Shown: positions 17,790 to 27,028 of the stretch, piece after piece
How positions within the stretch are numbered: the first letter of the stretch is position 1
How the letters are laid out: each line of letters starts with the position of its first letter
Source: Phycisphaerales bacterium
GTDB taxonomy: Bacteria > Planctomycetota > Phycisphaerae > Phycisphaerales > UBA1924
Direction of reading: 5' to 3'
Assembly (NCBI GenBank): GCA_029260455.1
Contig: JAJDDF010000009.1
Location: forward strand, 62,001 to 126,000
DNA length: 64,000 nucleotides
The notes under the pieces: model-generated
What the model was told of the DNA's origin: nothing
Databases searched by the model: none
What the model saw: the letters and a program-made list of their open reading frames with translations, nothing else
Program-made: the position numbers and the translations under genes

Positions 17790-17906
17790 CCGGTTGATCC
17801 CCTCGTCTATTGCTCTGAACTGGGCCCTGTAGTGCCCTGCGGCGCGCACTATACCACTGACATGCCCATCTCTCGCGCGGCGCTTTCCTGGCACAACCCC
17901 GCTTTC

Positions 17907-19235
17907 TTACCGTTCGCTGCCCGTCTCTCGCGGTTCCCGCGCCGGGGCAGGCAATGGCCCCTCAAGGGCATCAGGATTGCCCAGTCGTTCACCGGGGGGG
18001 GTGTATTCGATCGGATAGTCCGGGTGCGGGCGATACATCGACCTCACCCATTCGATCGCACGCACATATCCAGAATCCTTGCGCGAGCGGAAAATTGGTC
18101 GCCATCCCCGCACCTTCGGATGGGGGTAGAGCGCATCGGCCCGCGGCAGCCCCATCTGGATCATTGCCGACCGCTCGGGCGCTTCATAATCGATCATCGG
18201 GGCACCAAGTGCGATGCGAAACCGATCAAGAATCAGAAAGTTGGTGTACACGGTTGACTCGGCGCGGGTGCGCCGATTGATGAGCATTAACTTGCCTGCA
18301 TCAGCGCCGCCGTGACACTGCGTTGTTGCACACCGATTCACAAGCCACCCCGCATGGACCGTATCTCGAAACATCTTCATGGACGCAGGCTGACCGACAA
18401 TCCTCACATCGCCATAGAGATCACGCGCGCCAACCTGAAACATCACCGACAACACTTCAGTCGCGGGCTTGCGGCGCAAGGCATCCCGCCCGGTGCGCGT
18501 CACGGGGACCAGCGGATGTTCTGCGTACTGTTGAAGAAACCGATCGATCGTCTCGCGCTTGATGATAACGGTAGATGATGCATCCAAATCCGTTTCATAC
18601 ACTTTGATGAGATTGATCTGGTCCTCAGAAAGCAGTCCAAACTCTTGTGCGGTCAAACGCCTTGGTTCATTGGTAGATGAGAGTGAACTGCGCTGCGGGT
18701 TTTCAGTTGGCTGCCCTCTGACTTTGCGTTTGTCACGCAGTGTTTTAAGTTCATGAAGTGTTTTGCGCAATGCCCGGGCATCGCCATTGAATGGCTCGTG
18801 TTGTTGAATGCCATCAAGCTCGGCCAGCGCTTCGTCATACATCTGCCTCTGGGCAAGCCAGTGGACCAGTGAAATCAGACGCGGCACATCGTCATCACGA
18901 ATCCGGGTCCGAAGCTTGACGTATTGCTCAAAGTCGTCGCCCACGACCTCGATGGCAACCACTTTGGTGTTGTCAATCGGGGCTTCGACGCTGCCGATCG
19001 TGATGACGACGAATTCGACATCTTCCCGGACAAAGTTGCCCTCAACCCGTGAGCCGTCGGTGAGCGTGACGCGGACCCGGTCGCCCGGCGTTGGGAGCAC
19101 TACTTCACGCCGGCTCTGGGCACGGGCAGGTGAGCACACGCTCAAGAGCACCATCGCACCGCAGATCACCCCGATCAGTTTCGGACCCACCAGATTCCCC
19201 TGCACTCGCTTCACATTGGCCTCGCACTTAGTCAT
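17907..19235 (-). CDS. Exported protein with a CX4CH cytochrome-like motif
   Basis: The start at 19235 gives a signal sequence with hydrophobic core LIGVICGAMVLLSVCSPARA. A longer frame upstream is judged spurious. The mature part of the 442-aa protein has a small beta domain (TPGDRVRVTLTDGSRVEGNF), a helical region and, near the middle, RCATTQCHGG. That is CX4CH followed by GG, like a heme c site but with two extra residues between the cysteines. The C-terminus is rich in Arg and Pro. It may be a cytochrome-like or degenerate cytochrome protein of the cell envelope. No family name is assigned. Confidence 0.8.
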   Translation of the reverse strand: MTKCEANVKRVQGNLVGPKLIGVICGAMVLLSVCSPARAQSRREVVLPTPGDRVRVTLTDGSRVEGNFVREDVEFVVITIGSVEAPIDNTKVVAIEVVGDDFEQYVKLRTRIRDDDVPRLISLVHWLAQRQMYDEALAELDGIQQHEPFNGDARALRKTLHELKTLRDKRKVRGQPTENPQRSSLSSTNEPRRLTAQEFGLLSEDQINLIKVYETDLDASSTVIIKRETIDRFLQQYAEHPLVPVTRTGRDALRRKPATEVLSVMFQVGARDLYGDVRIVGQPASMKMFRDTVHAGWLVNRCATTQCHGGADAGKLMLINRRTRAESTVYTNFLILDRFRIALGAPMIDYEAPERSAMIQMGLPRADALYPHPKVRGWRPIFRSRKDSGYVRAIEWVRSMYRPHPDYPIEYTPPGERLGNPDALEGPLPAPAREPRETGSER

Positions 19236-19437
19236 TCGATGCAACTGCACACTCTGTTCCAAGCTCTCTGGAACCGAAGCCCCCGGTATCAACGTATCGG
19301 ACGTAGGAATGACACAACAGGGCAATGCATGCCACCTGGCAGGCCACTTGACCATCATCCACTCACCCTGTCGGCATCGCACGCGTGCATCAGGCGCGTC
19401 CAGACCCCACAGTGTGAGTGACGTGTTTCTTCCCTCC
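19236..19437 (+). ncRNA. Candidate plus-strand transcript ending at an orphan terminator
   Basis: This intergenic stretch contains no convincing protein gene. It ends in a strong plus-strand intrinsic terminator at 19438-19477 although no plus-strand gene lies upstream of it. It contains a possible long-range pair (CAGGG near 19320 with CCCTG near 19367) and an internal palindrome near 19380. A small RNA is the simplest reading. Promoter and 5' end are not visible. Confidence 0.3.
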
Positions 19438-19477
19438 GGCTCACCGCGCTTCCCCCGGCGCGGTGGGCTCTTTTTTA
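19438..19477 (+). terminator. Strong intrinsic terminator (plus strand)
   Basis: An 8-bp perfect G/C stem (19442-19449 with 19458-19465), extendable by four pairs including two G-U, is followed by six T at 19471-19476. The T-run is only on the plus strand, so it does not serve the minus-strand lipoprotein gene at 19518-19958. Confidence 0.75.
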
Positions 19478-19517
19478 TGCCCGCACCGCATCGAACTCCC
19501 CCCGGACCCACCCGGGC

Positions 19518-19958
19518 TTATTTCAACTCATCCGCCACAACCACCAGCCCTAGCAGACGCGCGCCATCCGCCTCGGGCTCGATCTGAACAAGCCCCACGC
19601 GCTTGGGGCGCTCGGTCGCCCAGAACCCCCCCGCACGAAATCGCTCGCCAAATTCATTGCGGAATTCACTGAGATCAAACTGAACGGTCTCACCGATCAC
19701 GATCGCATCGACCGGGTGTGAAAACTCCTGATTCACCCACATCCGCCCCGGGCCAAGGATCATTTGCGAATTATTGTGGACCAGAAGCACCGTGCCCGAC
19801 CGCTCGACGGTCGCCTCAGCAAGCACCTGCTGATCCAACCGGGGCGGATACACCCCAACTGCAAATGGAGGCGGGCCGCCCGCGCAGGCTGACAGAAACA
19901 CCGCTGCACCGAACAAAGTCAGGGCAGGTCCAATCCGATTTTTCAATGAATTTGGCAT
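19518..19958 (-). CDS. Small lipoprotein of unknown function
   Basis: The start at 19958 gives a 146-aa protein with lipoprotein signal (LTLFGAAVFLSACAGG; lipobox LSAC). The mature part is mostly beta strand, with the pattern ILGPGRMWVNQEFSHPVDAI and a C-terminal LGLVVVADELK. An upstream in-frame ATG at 20000 would overlap the divergent dus gene and is not preferred. Only 23 bp separate it from the divergent dus start. No family is recognised. Confidence 0.8.
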   Translation of the reverse strand: MPNSLKNRIGPALTLFGAAVFLSACAGGPPPFAVGVYPPRLDQQVLAEATVERSGTVLLVHNNSQMILGPGRMWVNQEFSHPVDAIVIGETVQFDLSEFRNEFGERFRAGGFWATERPKRVGLVQIEPEADGARLLGLVVVADELK

Positions 19959-19981
19959 TGCGCGGCGTATGCTACCGGGCA

Positions 19982-21307
19982 ATGAGTTGTGAGACCGCAA
20001 GCAAAAATGCCACCCCGCCGACGCCTGCCTGGGCGGAGTCCCTCGCCCCAGGTGCTCAGTTGATCGACCCCGCCGCCGCCGCCCGCACGCACACCACCGA
20101 TCCGCGCCTTGCGAAGCTCATCCCCGGCTTTGATGCCCCCTTCTTTCAGGCAGGCCTTGCGGGCTATTCCGATGCCGCGATGCGCATCGTTGCACGCAAG
20201 CAGGGATGCCCGATGTGCGTCACCGAAGCCCTGCTTGATCGCACACTCATCGCAGGCGGGCGGGGATTCGCAAAAGCTGATCTGGGAGAACTTCAGAACA
20301 ACGTGCCGGGGGGCGCTGATGATCAGCCATTGGTCGGGCAGATCATGGGCTGCGCTCCCGATGAAATGGCAGCGGCGGCAGTGAAGATGGTGGAGCAGGC
20401 CAAACGCCCGCCGCATGAATATCGCAAGATCGCCCAGCGCGGTTTGCATGCAGCCCCAGCCGATCGGTGCGTCGAGCTTGCGCATCTCGATGCACATGAA
20501 ACAACGCGCTGTTTTGCCTCGATCGATGTCAATCTTGCATGCCCGGTGAAAAAAATTCGCAGCAAGGCCCGGGGCGGGCACTGGCTTGCTGATCCAGATG
20601 GTGCGATCGATATTCTCCGCGCTGTGCGCGATGCCCTGCCGAGTGAACAGGTCACGAGCGTCAAGATGCGGCGCGGCATTGATGATTCACAGGAAGCGGA
20701 ACACAACTTCATGCGCATCCTTGACGGTGCATTTGATCTTGGCTACGGGTTCGTCACGGTACATGGACGCACGGTTGAGCAGAAATATATTGGCCCGAGC
20801 CGCTGGTCGTTTCTGCGCACACTTGTGCAACAGCGCCCCGATGCGATGATCTTTGGTTCAGGTGACATCTGGGATGTCAATGACATTTTCCGCATGGTGT
20901 CATACACCGGTGTGAAAGCGGTGAGTGTGGCGCGCGGCGCGATCGGCAATCCGTGGATCTTCCGACAGGCGCGACAGATGATGGCCGGCAAGGCCCCCAC
21001 TTCACCGACGATTGCGGAACAACGGCAGGTGCTGCTTCATCATTTCGAGCTTTCTGCTGCGGTGAATGGCGAACACAATGCCTCGCGCATGATGCGCAAG
21101 TTCGGCGTGCGCTTTGCCCAGCATCATCCGGATGCGGTGGCCGTGCGCGTACGGTTTATCAACGTGGCATCGATTTCCGACTGGCACCGTGTTCTCGAAG
21201 ATCACTACGTCGAATCGACACCCGTGCGCACTGATGCGTCACCTGTGCGCACGCACTCAGCAGATGCACCGGAAACTTCGCCAATTGGTACAGAATTTTC
21301 GCACTGA
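19982..21307 (+). CDS. dus: tRNA-dihydrouridine synthase
   Basis: This FMN enzyme reduces uridines in the D-loop of tRNA with NADPH. The start at 19982 gives 441 aa. The TIM barrel has FFQAGLAGYSDAAMRIVARK at the N-terminal strand, the catalytic-Cys motif IDVNLACPVKKI (Cys187), then KARGGHWLADP, VKMRRGIDDS, VTVHGRTVEQKY and the FMN-phosphate-site segment VARGAIGNPWIF. About 40 residues are inserted at 139-178 between the QIMGCAPDEMAAAA helix and the catalytic strand, longer than in DusA/B/C. Subtype is not certain. Confidence 0.93.
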   Translation: MSCETASKNATPPTPAWAESLAPGAQLIDPAAAARTHTTDPRLAKLIPGFDAPFFQAGLAGYSDAAMRIVARKQGCPMCVTEALLDRTLIAGGRGFAKADLGELQNNVPGGADDQPLVGQIMGCAPDEMAAAAVKMVEQAKRPPHEYRKIAQRGLHAAPADRCVELAHLDAHETTRCFASIDVNLACPVKKIRSKARGGHWLADPDGAIDILRAVRDALPSEQVTSVKMRRGIDDSQEAEHNFMRILDGAFDLGYGFVTVHGRTVEQKYIGPSRWSFLRTLVQQRPDAMIFGSGDIWDVNDIFRMVSYTGVKAVSVARGAIGNPWIFRQARQMMAGKAPTSPTIAEQRQVLLHHFELSAAVNGEHNASRMMRKFGVRFAQHHPDAVAVRVRFINVASISDWHRVLEDHYVESTPVRTDASPVRTHSADAPETSPIGTEFSH

Positions 21308-21379
21308 ACCTTCCACAAACCAACCTCTCATGAAACACTCCATGCATGCGCCAAGGGTGGCGCTCTAGGAGTGAATATC

Positions 21380-22165
21380 ATGTTGGCAACCGTTTCCAAG
21401 ACTGTTGATTCGCCGCGACCCATGCGGATAACACATGCACTTGCCCTGCTGGCGGGCGCTGCGGGGGGCATGATTCCCGCCTGTGCGAGTCACGATGCAC
21501 TCGCCCCGATTGCAGTGCAACACGCTGCAACACTTGAAGCCTTGCACGCGCACACCGAAGCATCGCGGGTGTTGCTTGAGCGCCATGTTGATTCAGCTAT
21601 TGAGATTCGGCGCATCGCATTGACCGGGCGCATTCATCGCGAACTGTTGCGGCTTGGCCTCATGACGCCTGACTCCGAACCAGTGCTGGGAAAGCTAGAA
21701 GAATTGACCGGCGATGCTGCGACATCTGCGGCGCTTGTGGAAGAAATTCGCACTGGGCGCATGACACTCGAGCAAGCTCAGGCATGGCTTACCGACTATG
21801 CCCTGACGTGCAAAATGTCAGAAGGGACCAACGCCAAACGCACTTTGCTCGCGCAACTGTCGCCGATCGAGACATTCGAAACGGGCGCACAATCACTCCG
21901 AAAGGCTGTGACAACGCACGGCGAGTCCATCAGCGTGCTCATCGCAGAACTGCGAGCGGACGCGCAGACGATTGATATCTATGCCAACCAGGGTGCGCTG
22001 CCAACTACATGGAATCGCGCACGTACGCGGGAACTCATCGAGCAACACATCCTGATGCGCATCGAGAACATCGATCGGCGCAACGCGGCGGCAGAATTGC
22101 TCGATCTGTTGCTTACACCGCTCGATATAGGCGCAAGCGCTTCGAAGATTGGAGATGCATCATGA
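21380..22165 (+). CDS. Lipoprotein of unknown function
   Basis: The ATG at 21380 has AGGAG 8 bp upstream (a GTG lies at 21371). The 261-aa product has a short hydrophobic stretch (ALALLAGAAGGMIPACASHD) with lipobox-like IPAC, so it is probably a lipoprotein. The rest is helical with many Ala, Leu and Glu, for example RELIEQHILMRIENIDRRNA. The stop overlaps the next start by 4 bp, so the two are cotranslated. No family is recognised. Confidence 0.8.
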   Translation: MLATVSKTVDSPRPMRITHALALLAGAAGGMIPACASHDALAPIAVQHAATLEALHAHTEASRVLLERHVDSAIEIRRIALTGRIHRELLRLGLMTPDSEPVLGKLEELTGDAATSAALVEEIRTGRMTLEQAQAWLTDYALTCKMSEGTNAKRTLLAQLSPIETFETGAQSLRKAVTTHGESISVLIAELRADAQTIDIYANQGALPTTWNRARTRELIEQHILMRIENIDRRNAAAELLDLLLTPLDIGASASKIGDAS

Positions 22166-22551
22166 ACGACTCCATGCTTGAATCACTCGCATCGCGCCTT
22201 GCGACAGCGAAAAACAATGACACATCAATTGAACTGTCATCTGACGAAGCGAAGCTGATCACATCATCCTTACTTGAACTGGCGTCGAGTCAAACCACGA
22301 TCGCGTTGCAACGCACGCTGCTTGGCTCGTATGACGAAGACCTGCAAGCGATAGATAGCGCCACAGCGGGTGCGTTGCAGGGCCTTGCCCATGAACTGAA
22401 TCTAGCCAATGAAACACTGCATTCGATCGACACATCTGCAGCCAATGATGCGCGACAGGTATTGATCGAACAGATCCGCACCTCGCATTCCATTGAACAC
22501 GCGCTCACGGTGGTGCTGCGATTTGCAATGATCGCGGGGCGGCTCATATAG
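22162..22551 (+). CDS. Small helical protein of unknown function
   Basis: A 129-aa protein starting MNDSMLESLASRLATAKNND is coupled to the preceding lipoprotein by an ATGA overlap. It has no signal peptide, no Cys and is predicted largely helical. A partner of the upstream lipoprotein is likely from the coupling, but its role is unknown. Confidence 0.75.
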   Translation: MNDSMLESLASRLATAKNNDTSIELSSDEAKLITSSLLELASSQTTIALQRTLLGSYDEDLQAIDSATAGALQGLAHELNLANETLHSIDTSAANDARQVLIEQIRTSHSIEHALTVVLRFAMIAGRLI

Positions 22552-22572
22552 AGAGATCAAGCATGCTACAGT

Positions 22573-22956
22573 TTGGCAATCGTGGAACGTTCAACCAGAC
22601 AACGCGAGGCGATCCGGAGTGCGCTTGAAGCTGCCGGGCGTCCACTTGGCCCCGGAGAAATGCTTGAAGCGGCGAGAAAGGCGGTGCCGGGACTGGGCCA
22701 GGCAACGGTGTATCGCACGATCAAATCGCTTGTCGATGAAGGCGCGTTGCACACCGTTGAATTGCCAGGCGAGCCCGCGCGGTATGAACTGTCCGCAGCT
22801 GCTGCGCACCATCACCATCACTTCAGGTGCGATCAATGCGAGCGCGTCTTTGATGTCGAGGGGTGTCCGAAGGGCATCGAAAGTATCGCCCCCGAAGGTT
22901 TTCAGGTGCGCGATCACGAAGTGATTCTTTACGGCACCTGCGCCGACTGCGCTTGA
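22573..22956 (+). CDS. Fur-family transcriptional regulator
   Basis: The 127-aa protein has the Fur winged helix (GPGEMLEAARKAVPGLGQAT then VYRTIKSLVDEGALH) and the metal-binding dimerisation domain. The HHHHHF stretch at 79-84 provides regulatory-site ligands, and Cys86/Cys89 with Cys123/Cys126 form two CXXC pairs for a structural zinc. Whether it senses iron, peroxide, manganese or zinc cannot be told. The start is TTG at 22573 or GTG at 22582. The 3' end overlaps the convergent nucleotidyltransferase gene by 28 bp. Confidence 0.9.
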   Translation: MAIVERSTRQREAIRSALEAAGRPLGPGEMLEAARKAVPGLGQATVYRTIKSLVDEGALHTVELPGEPARYELSAAAAHHHHHFRCDQCERVFDVEGCPKGIESIAPEGFQVRDHEVILYGTCADCA

Positions 22957-24221
22957 ACCCGTGATTGGCTGACCGCGCATTCGTGCAGTTCGCGCAAGCG
23001 CGCGATATAGGCATGACCGGGAGAAACGCCGCGCCGGGCCATCATCGCCTTTGCAGTTTCAATGAATCTTGGCCAGCGCGCTATGGCAGAACTGCGATCG
23101 GTGATCCATGCAAAAGCGGGTGTGCAGGGCGGCACCCACGCTGACGATGCCAGCATCGCACCCGTGCCAATGATCGCACCCGTCGTGATACGCGTGCAAA
23201 TGGCAGTCTTTGTGTGATCACCAAGCAGACAGCCAAGATAGTGCAAATCAGTGCGCTCGCGCGGCCCGCCGGGGGTGCGCTGTGCCGCAATACTGCCATA
23301 AGTATTGAGTAAGTTGGAGTTGGTCGTGCCTGCGCCAAGATTGACCCACTCGCCAACCCAACTGTCGCCCAGATGCCCGTCGTGTGCCTTGTTGGCAAAG
23401 CTCTGAAAAATGCACCCGCCAACTTCGCCTGCGACCTTGCACACCGGGCCGATCGCGGTGTGCGGCTTGATGTGCGCCTGTTCGAGCACGGTGCTTTGGC
23501 GACCGACGTACGCGGGGCCGCGAAGAATGGCGCCGGGGCGAACCGTTGCCTCATCATCAATAACAATCGGCCCCTCGGTCAGGTCAAGCACCGCCGTCGG
23601 ATACACAACTGCGCTCTTTGCGATGCCAAGATGATGTGCAGAGTCGTCACTTTCAAAGCCTTCGATGACCACGACACCCGGCGGGCACTCTGCACTCTTG
23701 CGCGATGCGAGCAACGCCAGATCAATATCAATCGCATCGTCACGAAAACGAATGACATCCCAGGGCTGACGCAACAGCATCTGGTCATCGATCACTTCAG
23801 TCTTGCACGGCCCTGACACATGCCCTGAGTGCAGGAACGCAGCAGCATCTTTCGGTGACACACACGCGGCAATGACCGCACCATTCGCACCAGCTTCAAC
23901 ATAGGCCGTATTGAGGCTCAACTCTGCCAGTTCCGGGCTTGGTGTGACATACCGCCCATTGATCACAAGCACGCGATCGTCATTGTTGTCGATCAACTTT
24001 GTGATGTCATGCGGATTGATGCGCACATCCAATCGCTCGCGCATACACGCTTCACAATCGGCGGGCACCTGTACCGCTGCTATCTTTACGCCGCACGCAC
24101 CGAGAATCGCAGCATGGCGTTCAAGTGTGGTGAGCGCCCCGGTGCGCAGTTCGAAACTTGCACGCAACTCGGTGAGCGGCGAAAGGTCATGAGCATCATC
24201 AAAGAGAATGGCAATGGGCAT
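22929..24221 (-). CDS. GlmU-like putative sugar nucleotidyltransferase
   Basis: The 430-aa protein starts MPIAILFDDAHDLSPLTELR, matching the N-terminal domain of putative sugar-nucleotidyltransferases of the GlmU-related type. Its second half is a left-handed parallel beta helix, with hexad repeats such as GPIVIDDEATVRPGAILRGP and AYVGRQSTVLEQAHIKPHTA, then VNLGAGTTNSNLLNTYGS. It is probably a nucleotide-sugar or acyltransferase-type enzyme in envelope carbohydrate metabolism. Substrate is unknown. It is 6 bp after the M14 peptidase gene, so in one operon with it. Confidence 0.85.
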   Translation of the reverse strand: MPIAILFDDAHDLSPLTELRASFELRTGALTTLERHAAILGACGVKIAAVQVPADCEACMRERLDVRINPHDITKLIDNNDDRVLVINGRYVTPSPELAELSLNTAYVEAGANGAVIAACVSPKDAAAFLHSGHVSGPCKTEVIDDQMLLRQPWDVIRFRDDAIDIDLALLASRKSAECPPGVVVIEGFESDDSAHHLGIAKSAVVYPTAVLDLTEGPIVIDDEATVRPGAILRGPAYVGRQSTVLEQAHIKPHTAIGPVCKVAGEVGGCIFQSFANKAHDGHLGDSWVGEWVNLGAGTTNSNLLNTYGSIAAQRTPGGPRERTDLHYLGCLLGDHTKTAICTRITTGAIIGTGAMLASSAWVPPCTPAFAWITDRSSAIARWPRFIETAKAMMARRGVSPGHAYIARLRELHECAVSQSRVQAQSAQVP

Positions 24222-24227
24222 ATCGAA

Positions 24228-26963
24228 TTAGTGTACGTCCGCGTCGATATCGTGTTCATGTGATGCATCCTCGCCAAGTGGCTGCAGCCCCGGCGCCATT
24301 GAAGGGCCAAGAGTGATGCAGTTCAAAAGAAGCTGCATGCCCGCCTGGTTCATCGCGCGATTGGTCGGGTCCGATGTGAAACAGATGACATTGCCGCCGC
24401 CCATGCGATGCATCGTGACCGCAGGCGTCGATGCAAGTTTGGCAAGGTTTTTCCCATTGATCGACCCGCCGATGCGCGGCTCCGCCATAAAACGCGCGAT
24501 TACATAGCCCTCATCTTCAATGTGCAATGGCTCAGCACTAAAGGCATGAAAGGCGACATCCCCCGAGAGCCCCGCCGCGATGGGATGCGTGGTGTCGATC
24601 GACGCCGCAAGCACGGCGCCCGGGATGCGCTTATCTACGCGGCGCTCGCGGCGCTCTTCGTACGTCAGTTCATTTGCCTTGGGCTCATCATCGTCCTCAT
24701 CGTCATCGGTCTTCTCATCGTCTTCGTCAGCTTTGAAGAAGTCTGCCATTGCAAAATCTGAAGCACCCGCGAGCGTGATCACTGTGCCGCCGCTGCGAAC
24801 CCAATCGCGCAGATCGTCAATGATGCCATCACCAAGTTCGCGCTTGAGCCGCGATGCATTGGCACTTGGAATCACGATCACATTGTAATCATCAAGATCA
24901 ACTCGGCGAAGGGCATCGACATTGATCACATCGTGCGGCACCGGTTGTTGAATATCGAGCATGTGCCATGTGTGTCCAAATGACAATGAACTGAGGGGTG
25001 ACCCGCGTAGCAGCGCAATTTTCGGCGCGATGAAGCGCCGGTTGGCATTGTTGCCAAGCGCCGGGCCTTCGATTGGTACGCCGCGGTCAGCAGTAAAAAT
25101 GCGTAGCCCCAGGGATTCGATATCACTGGCGAAGGATTCCATACGCCCATCACTTGCCGCAAGAATCTGATTGCGCGCATGATGAATGAGCAGCGACCCC
25201 GATGGCGCCGAAATGTCACCTGTGGGCGAAGCAAAAACCATCTCTTTGCCGGTAAGCCTTGCAAAGAGATTGTGCTTTGTTGCTGCAGCAATGGCCTGCA
25301 CGAAAGCTGCCTGATCTGACGGCACAAGTGTCGCGATCGTGCCTTCGCGGAAGGGCAACACGCTTGCATGCTGCATCTCGTCTTGTGTGCCAAGTGCTTG
25401 CAGAGGTAACGAAGAAATATCGCCCGAATACTCATAGGCATCGAGGCCCATCATCGCAGGCACTGGCCACGATGTGATGTCATACGTATCACGATCTTCA
25501 ACAAATGTTTCGCGCTCGAAGATCACGCGGGCCAATCTGCCCATCGGCTGACCTGCGCGAATCACCCACGCCCCCACATCGATCGTCACCGATTCACCTG
25601 CCTCAAAGGGAGGCAAGTAGGTTCGCAAATCACTCAGCTCGCGCGCCTCGATGAATTCTTCAATTTCGATGCCATGCCGACCGCACAATGTGCGCACACG
25701 CGCCAACTTCTCAGGATCATTGGTCGCAGCAAAGATGAACGCAGTTGTTTCGCCTGCGGGCACCTCCATAGATTCACGGTAGAACCGCGCAAAGCGTTGC
25801 AATTGTTGTTCGCGGTGCGCTACGGTGGTTTCGAGATAGCTCATCGAGGTAAGAAAATGATTGCGGGCCCGATCCTGCAACGTGAGTACCAGCCCCGGGC
25901 CGTGCTCATCATCGACGGTGATCGCAAGTCCTGCCATGCCGTGCCCGGCCTGTTCGCACAAGAGCGACACCGCGCCGTGATACACAGGTGTTACCTTGCC
26001 ATAGCCGGGATAGAGATAGTCAAAACGCTCGCGCGTCGCGTAGACCAGCCCGTGTTTGTCAAACACTTCGCCATTGGCACGACCGTAGAGCGCAAGCCAT
26101 TCCTTCGTTTCTTCTGGGATATTCGCGTTGTAGGGCGCATCGCCAGCTCCTAGAAAATAAGGCGAATCATGCCCCTGCTCGTGGTAATCAATATGAAGTT
26201 GCGGCTTATAGGTGCGAAACAATGGTAGTCGCGCTTGCGATTCGGCCTGTGAGCACCAAGTCCAGTCGCGGTTGAGATCAAAGAGATAATGATTGGCACG
26301 CCCCGAGGGCCACGGCTCATCATGTTCAGCAGCGCGGTCCGCCGGGTTGAGCTGCTCGCCAACACGATCATTGAAAAAATTCACATACCGTTCGTGTCCA
26401 TCAGGATTCAAACATGGATCGATCACGATGACCAGATCATCAAGTGTGCGCTGAATTTCATCGTTGGTTGACGCCGCAAGTGTGTAGGCGACTTGCATCG
26501 CGGTTTCTGTGCTTGAGGCCTCGTTGCCATGCACGTTGTAACTGAGCCACACAATCGCAGGGTTTGTGCTTGCGATTTCGTCAGCCCGCACCTGACTTGT
26601 CTTTCGAGGGTCAGTCAGTTCAAGATTGCGCGACAGAATGGCATTGAGTTTCGCGTGATTCGCCGGACTTGTGATGGTCAGCGCCACGAGCGGCCTGCGC
26701 GAATAGGTTTGCCCGTAGGTCTGGATGGTCACGCGGTCAGACGCTGCAGCAAGCGCCCGGCAATACCTCACCGCATCGGCGTGCCTGGTGAAATGTTCAC
26801 CAATGGCATAGCCAAGGTGTTGCTGAGGCGTTGGGATGGCCCTGTCGAACCGCAGGCCGTCAAAATAGTCAAATGCGCCGGCGTCCTGCGCCCGCGCGGT
26901 GGCCGCGATGCTGGACATGACACAGACAATGAGCAGAACCGAACGTTGCACGCGATGTGCCAT
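24228..26963 (-). CDS. Secreted M14-family zinc carboxypeptidase
   Basis: The 911-aa product starts with a signal peptide (LLIVCVMSSIAATARAQ). The zinc site is His145 and Glu148 in NVHGNEASSTE and His261 in HIDYHEQG. PCLNPDGHERYVNFFND and FDLNRDW are further M14 motifs. The remaining C-terminal 550 residues are not catalytic; they include a DJ-1/ThuA-like alpha/beta region (for example VIVIPSANASRLKRELGDGI) and an acidic run of Asp/Glu. It cleaves C-terminal residues from peptides, outside the cytoplasm. It leads a two-gene operon with the GlmU-like gene. Confidence 0.93.
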   Translation of the reverse strand: MAHRVQRSVLLIVCVMSSIAATARAQDAGAFDYFDGLRFDRAIPTPQQHLGYAIGEHFTRHADAVRYCRALAAASDRVTIQTYGQTYSRRPLVALTITSPANHAKLNAILSRNLELTDPRKTSQVRADEIASTNPAIVWLSYNVHGNEASSTETAMQVAYTLAASTNDEIQRTLDDLVIVIDPCLNPDGHERYVNFFNDRVGEQLNPADRAAEHDEPWPSGRANHYLFDLNRDWTWCSQAESQARLPLFRTYKPQLHIDYHEQGHDSPYFLGAGDAPYNANIPEETKEWLALYGRANGEVFDKHGLVYATRERFDYLYPGYGKVTPVYHGAVSLLCEQAGHGMAGLAITVDDEHGPGLVLTLQDRARNHFLTSMSYLETTVAHREQQLQRFARFYRESMEVPAGETTAFIFAATNDPEKLARVRTLCGRHGIEIEEFIEARELSDLRTYLPPFEAGESVTIDVGAWVIRAGQPMGRLARVIFERETFVEDRDTYDITSWPVPAMMGLDAYEYSGDISSLPLQALGTQDEMQHASVLPFREGTIATLVPSDQAAFVQAIAAATKHNLFARLTGKEMVFASPTGDISAPSGSLLIHHARNQILAASDGRMESFASDIESLGLRIFTADRGVPIEGPALGNNANRRFIAPKIALLRGSPLSSLSFGHTWHMLDIQQPVPHDVINVDALRRVDLDDYNVIVIPSANASRLKRELGDGIIDDLRDWVRSGGTVITLAGASDFAMADFFKADEDDEKTDDDEDDDEPKANELTYEERRERRVDKRIPGAVLAASIDTTHPIAAGLSGDVAFHAFSAEPLHIEDEGYVIARFMAEPRIGGSINGKNLAKLASTPAVTMHRMGGGNVICFTSDPTNRAMNQAGMQLLLNCITLGPSMAPGLQPLGEDASHEHDIDADVH

Positions 26964-27028
26964 AATTGATCTATCTCCAGAGATGACTATGAATCACATG
27001 TGGAGTTTACATGGTGCGCGGGCTTTGC

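Noticed and set aside
22807-22824. Run of His codons as an engineered tag
   Set aside because: HHHHHF before CDQC is the natural metal-binding segment of Fur proteins.
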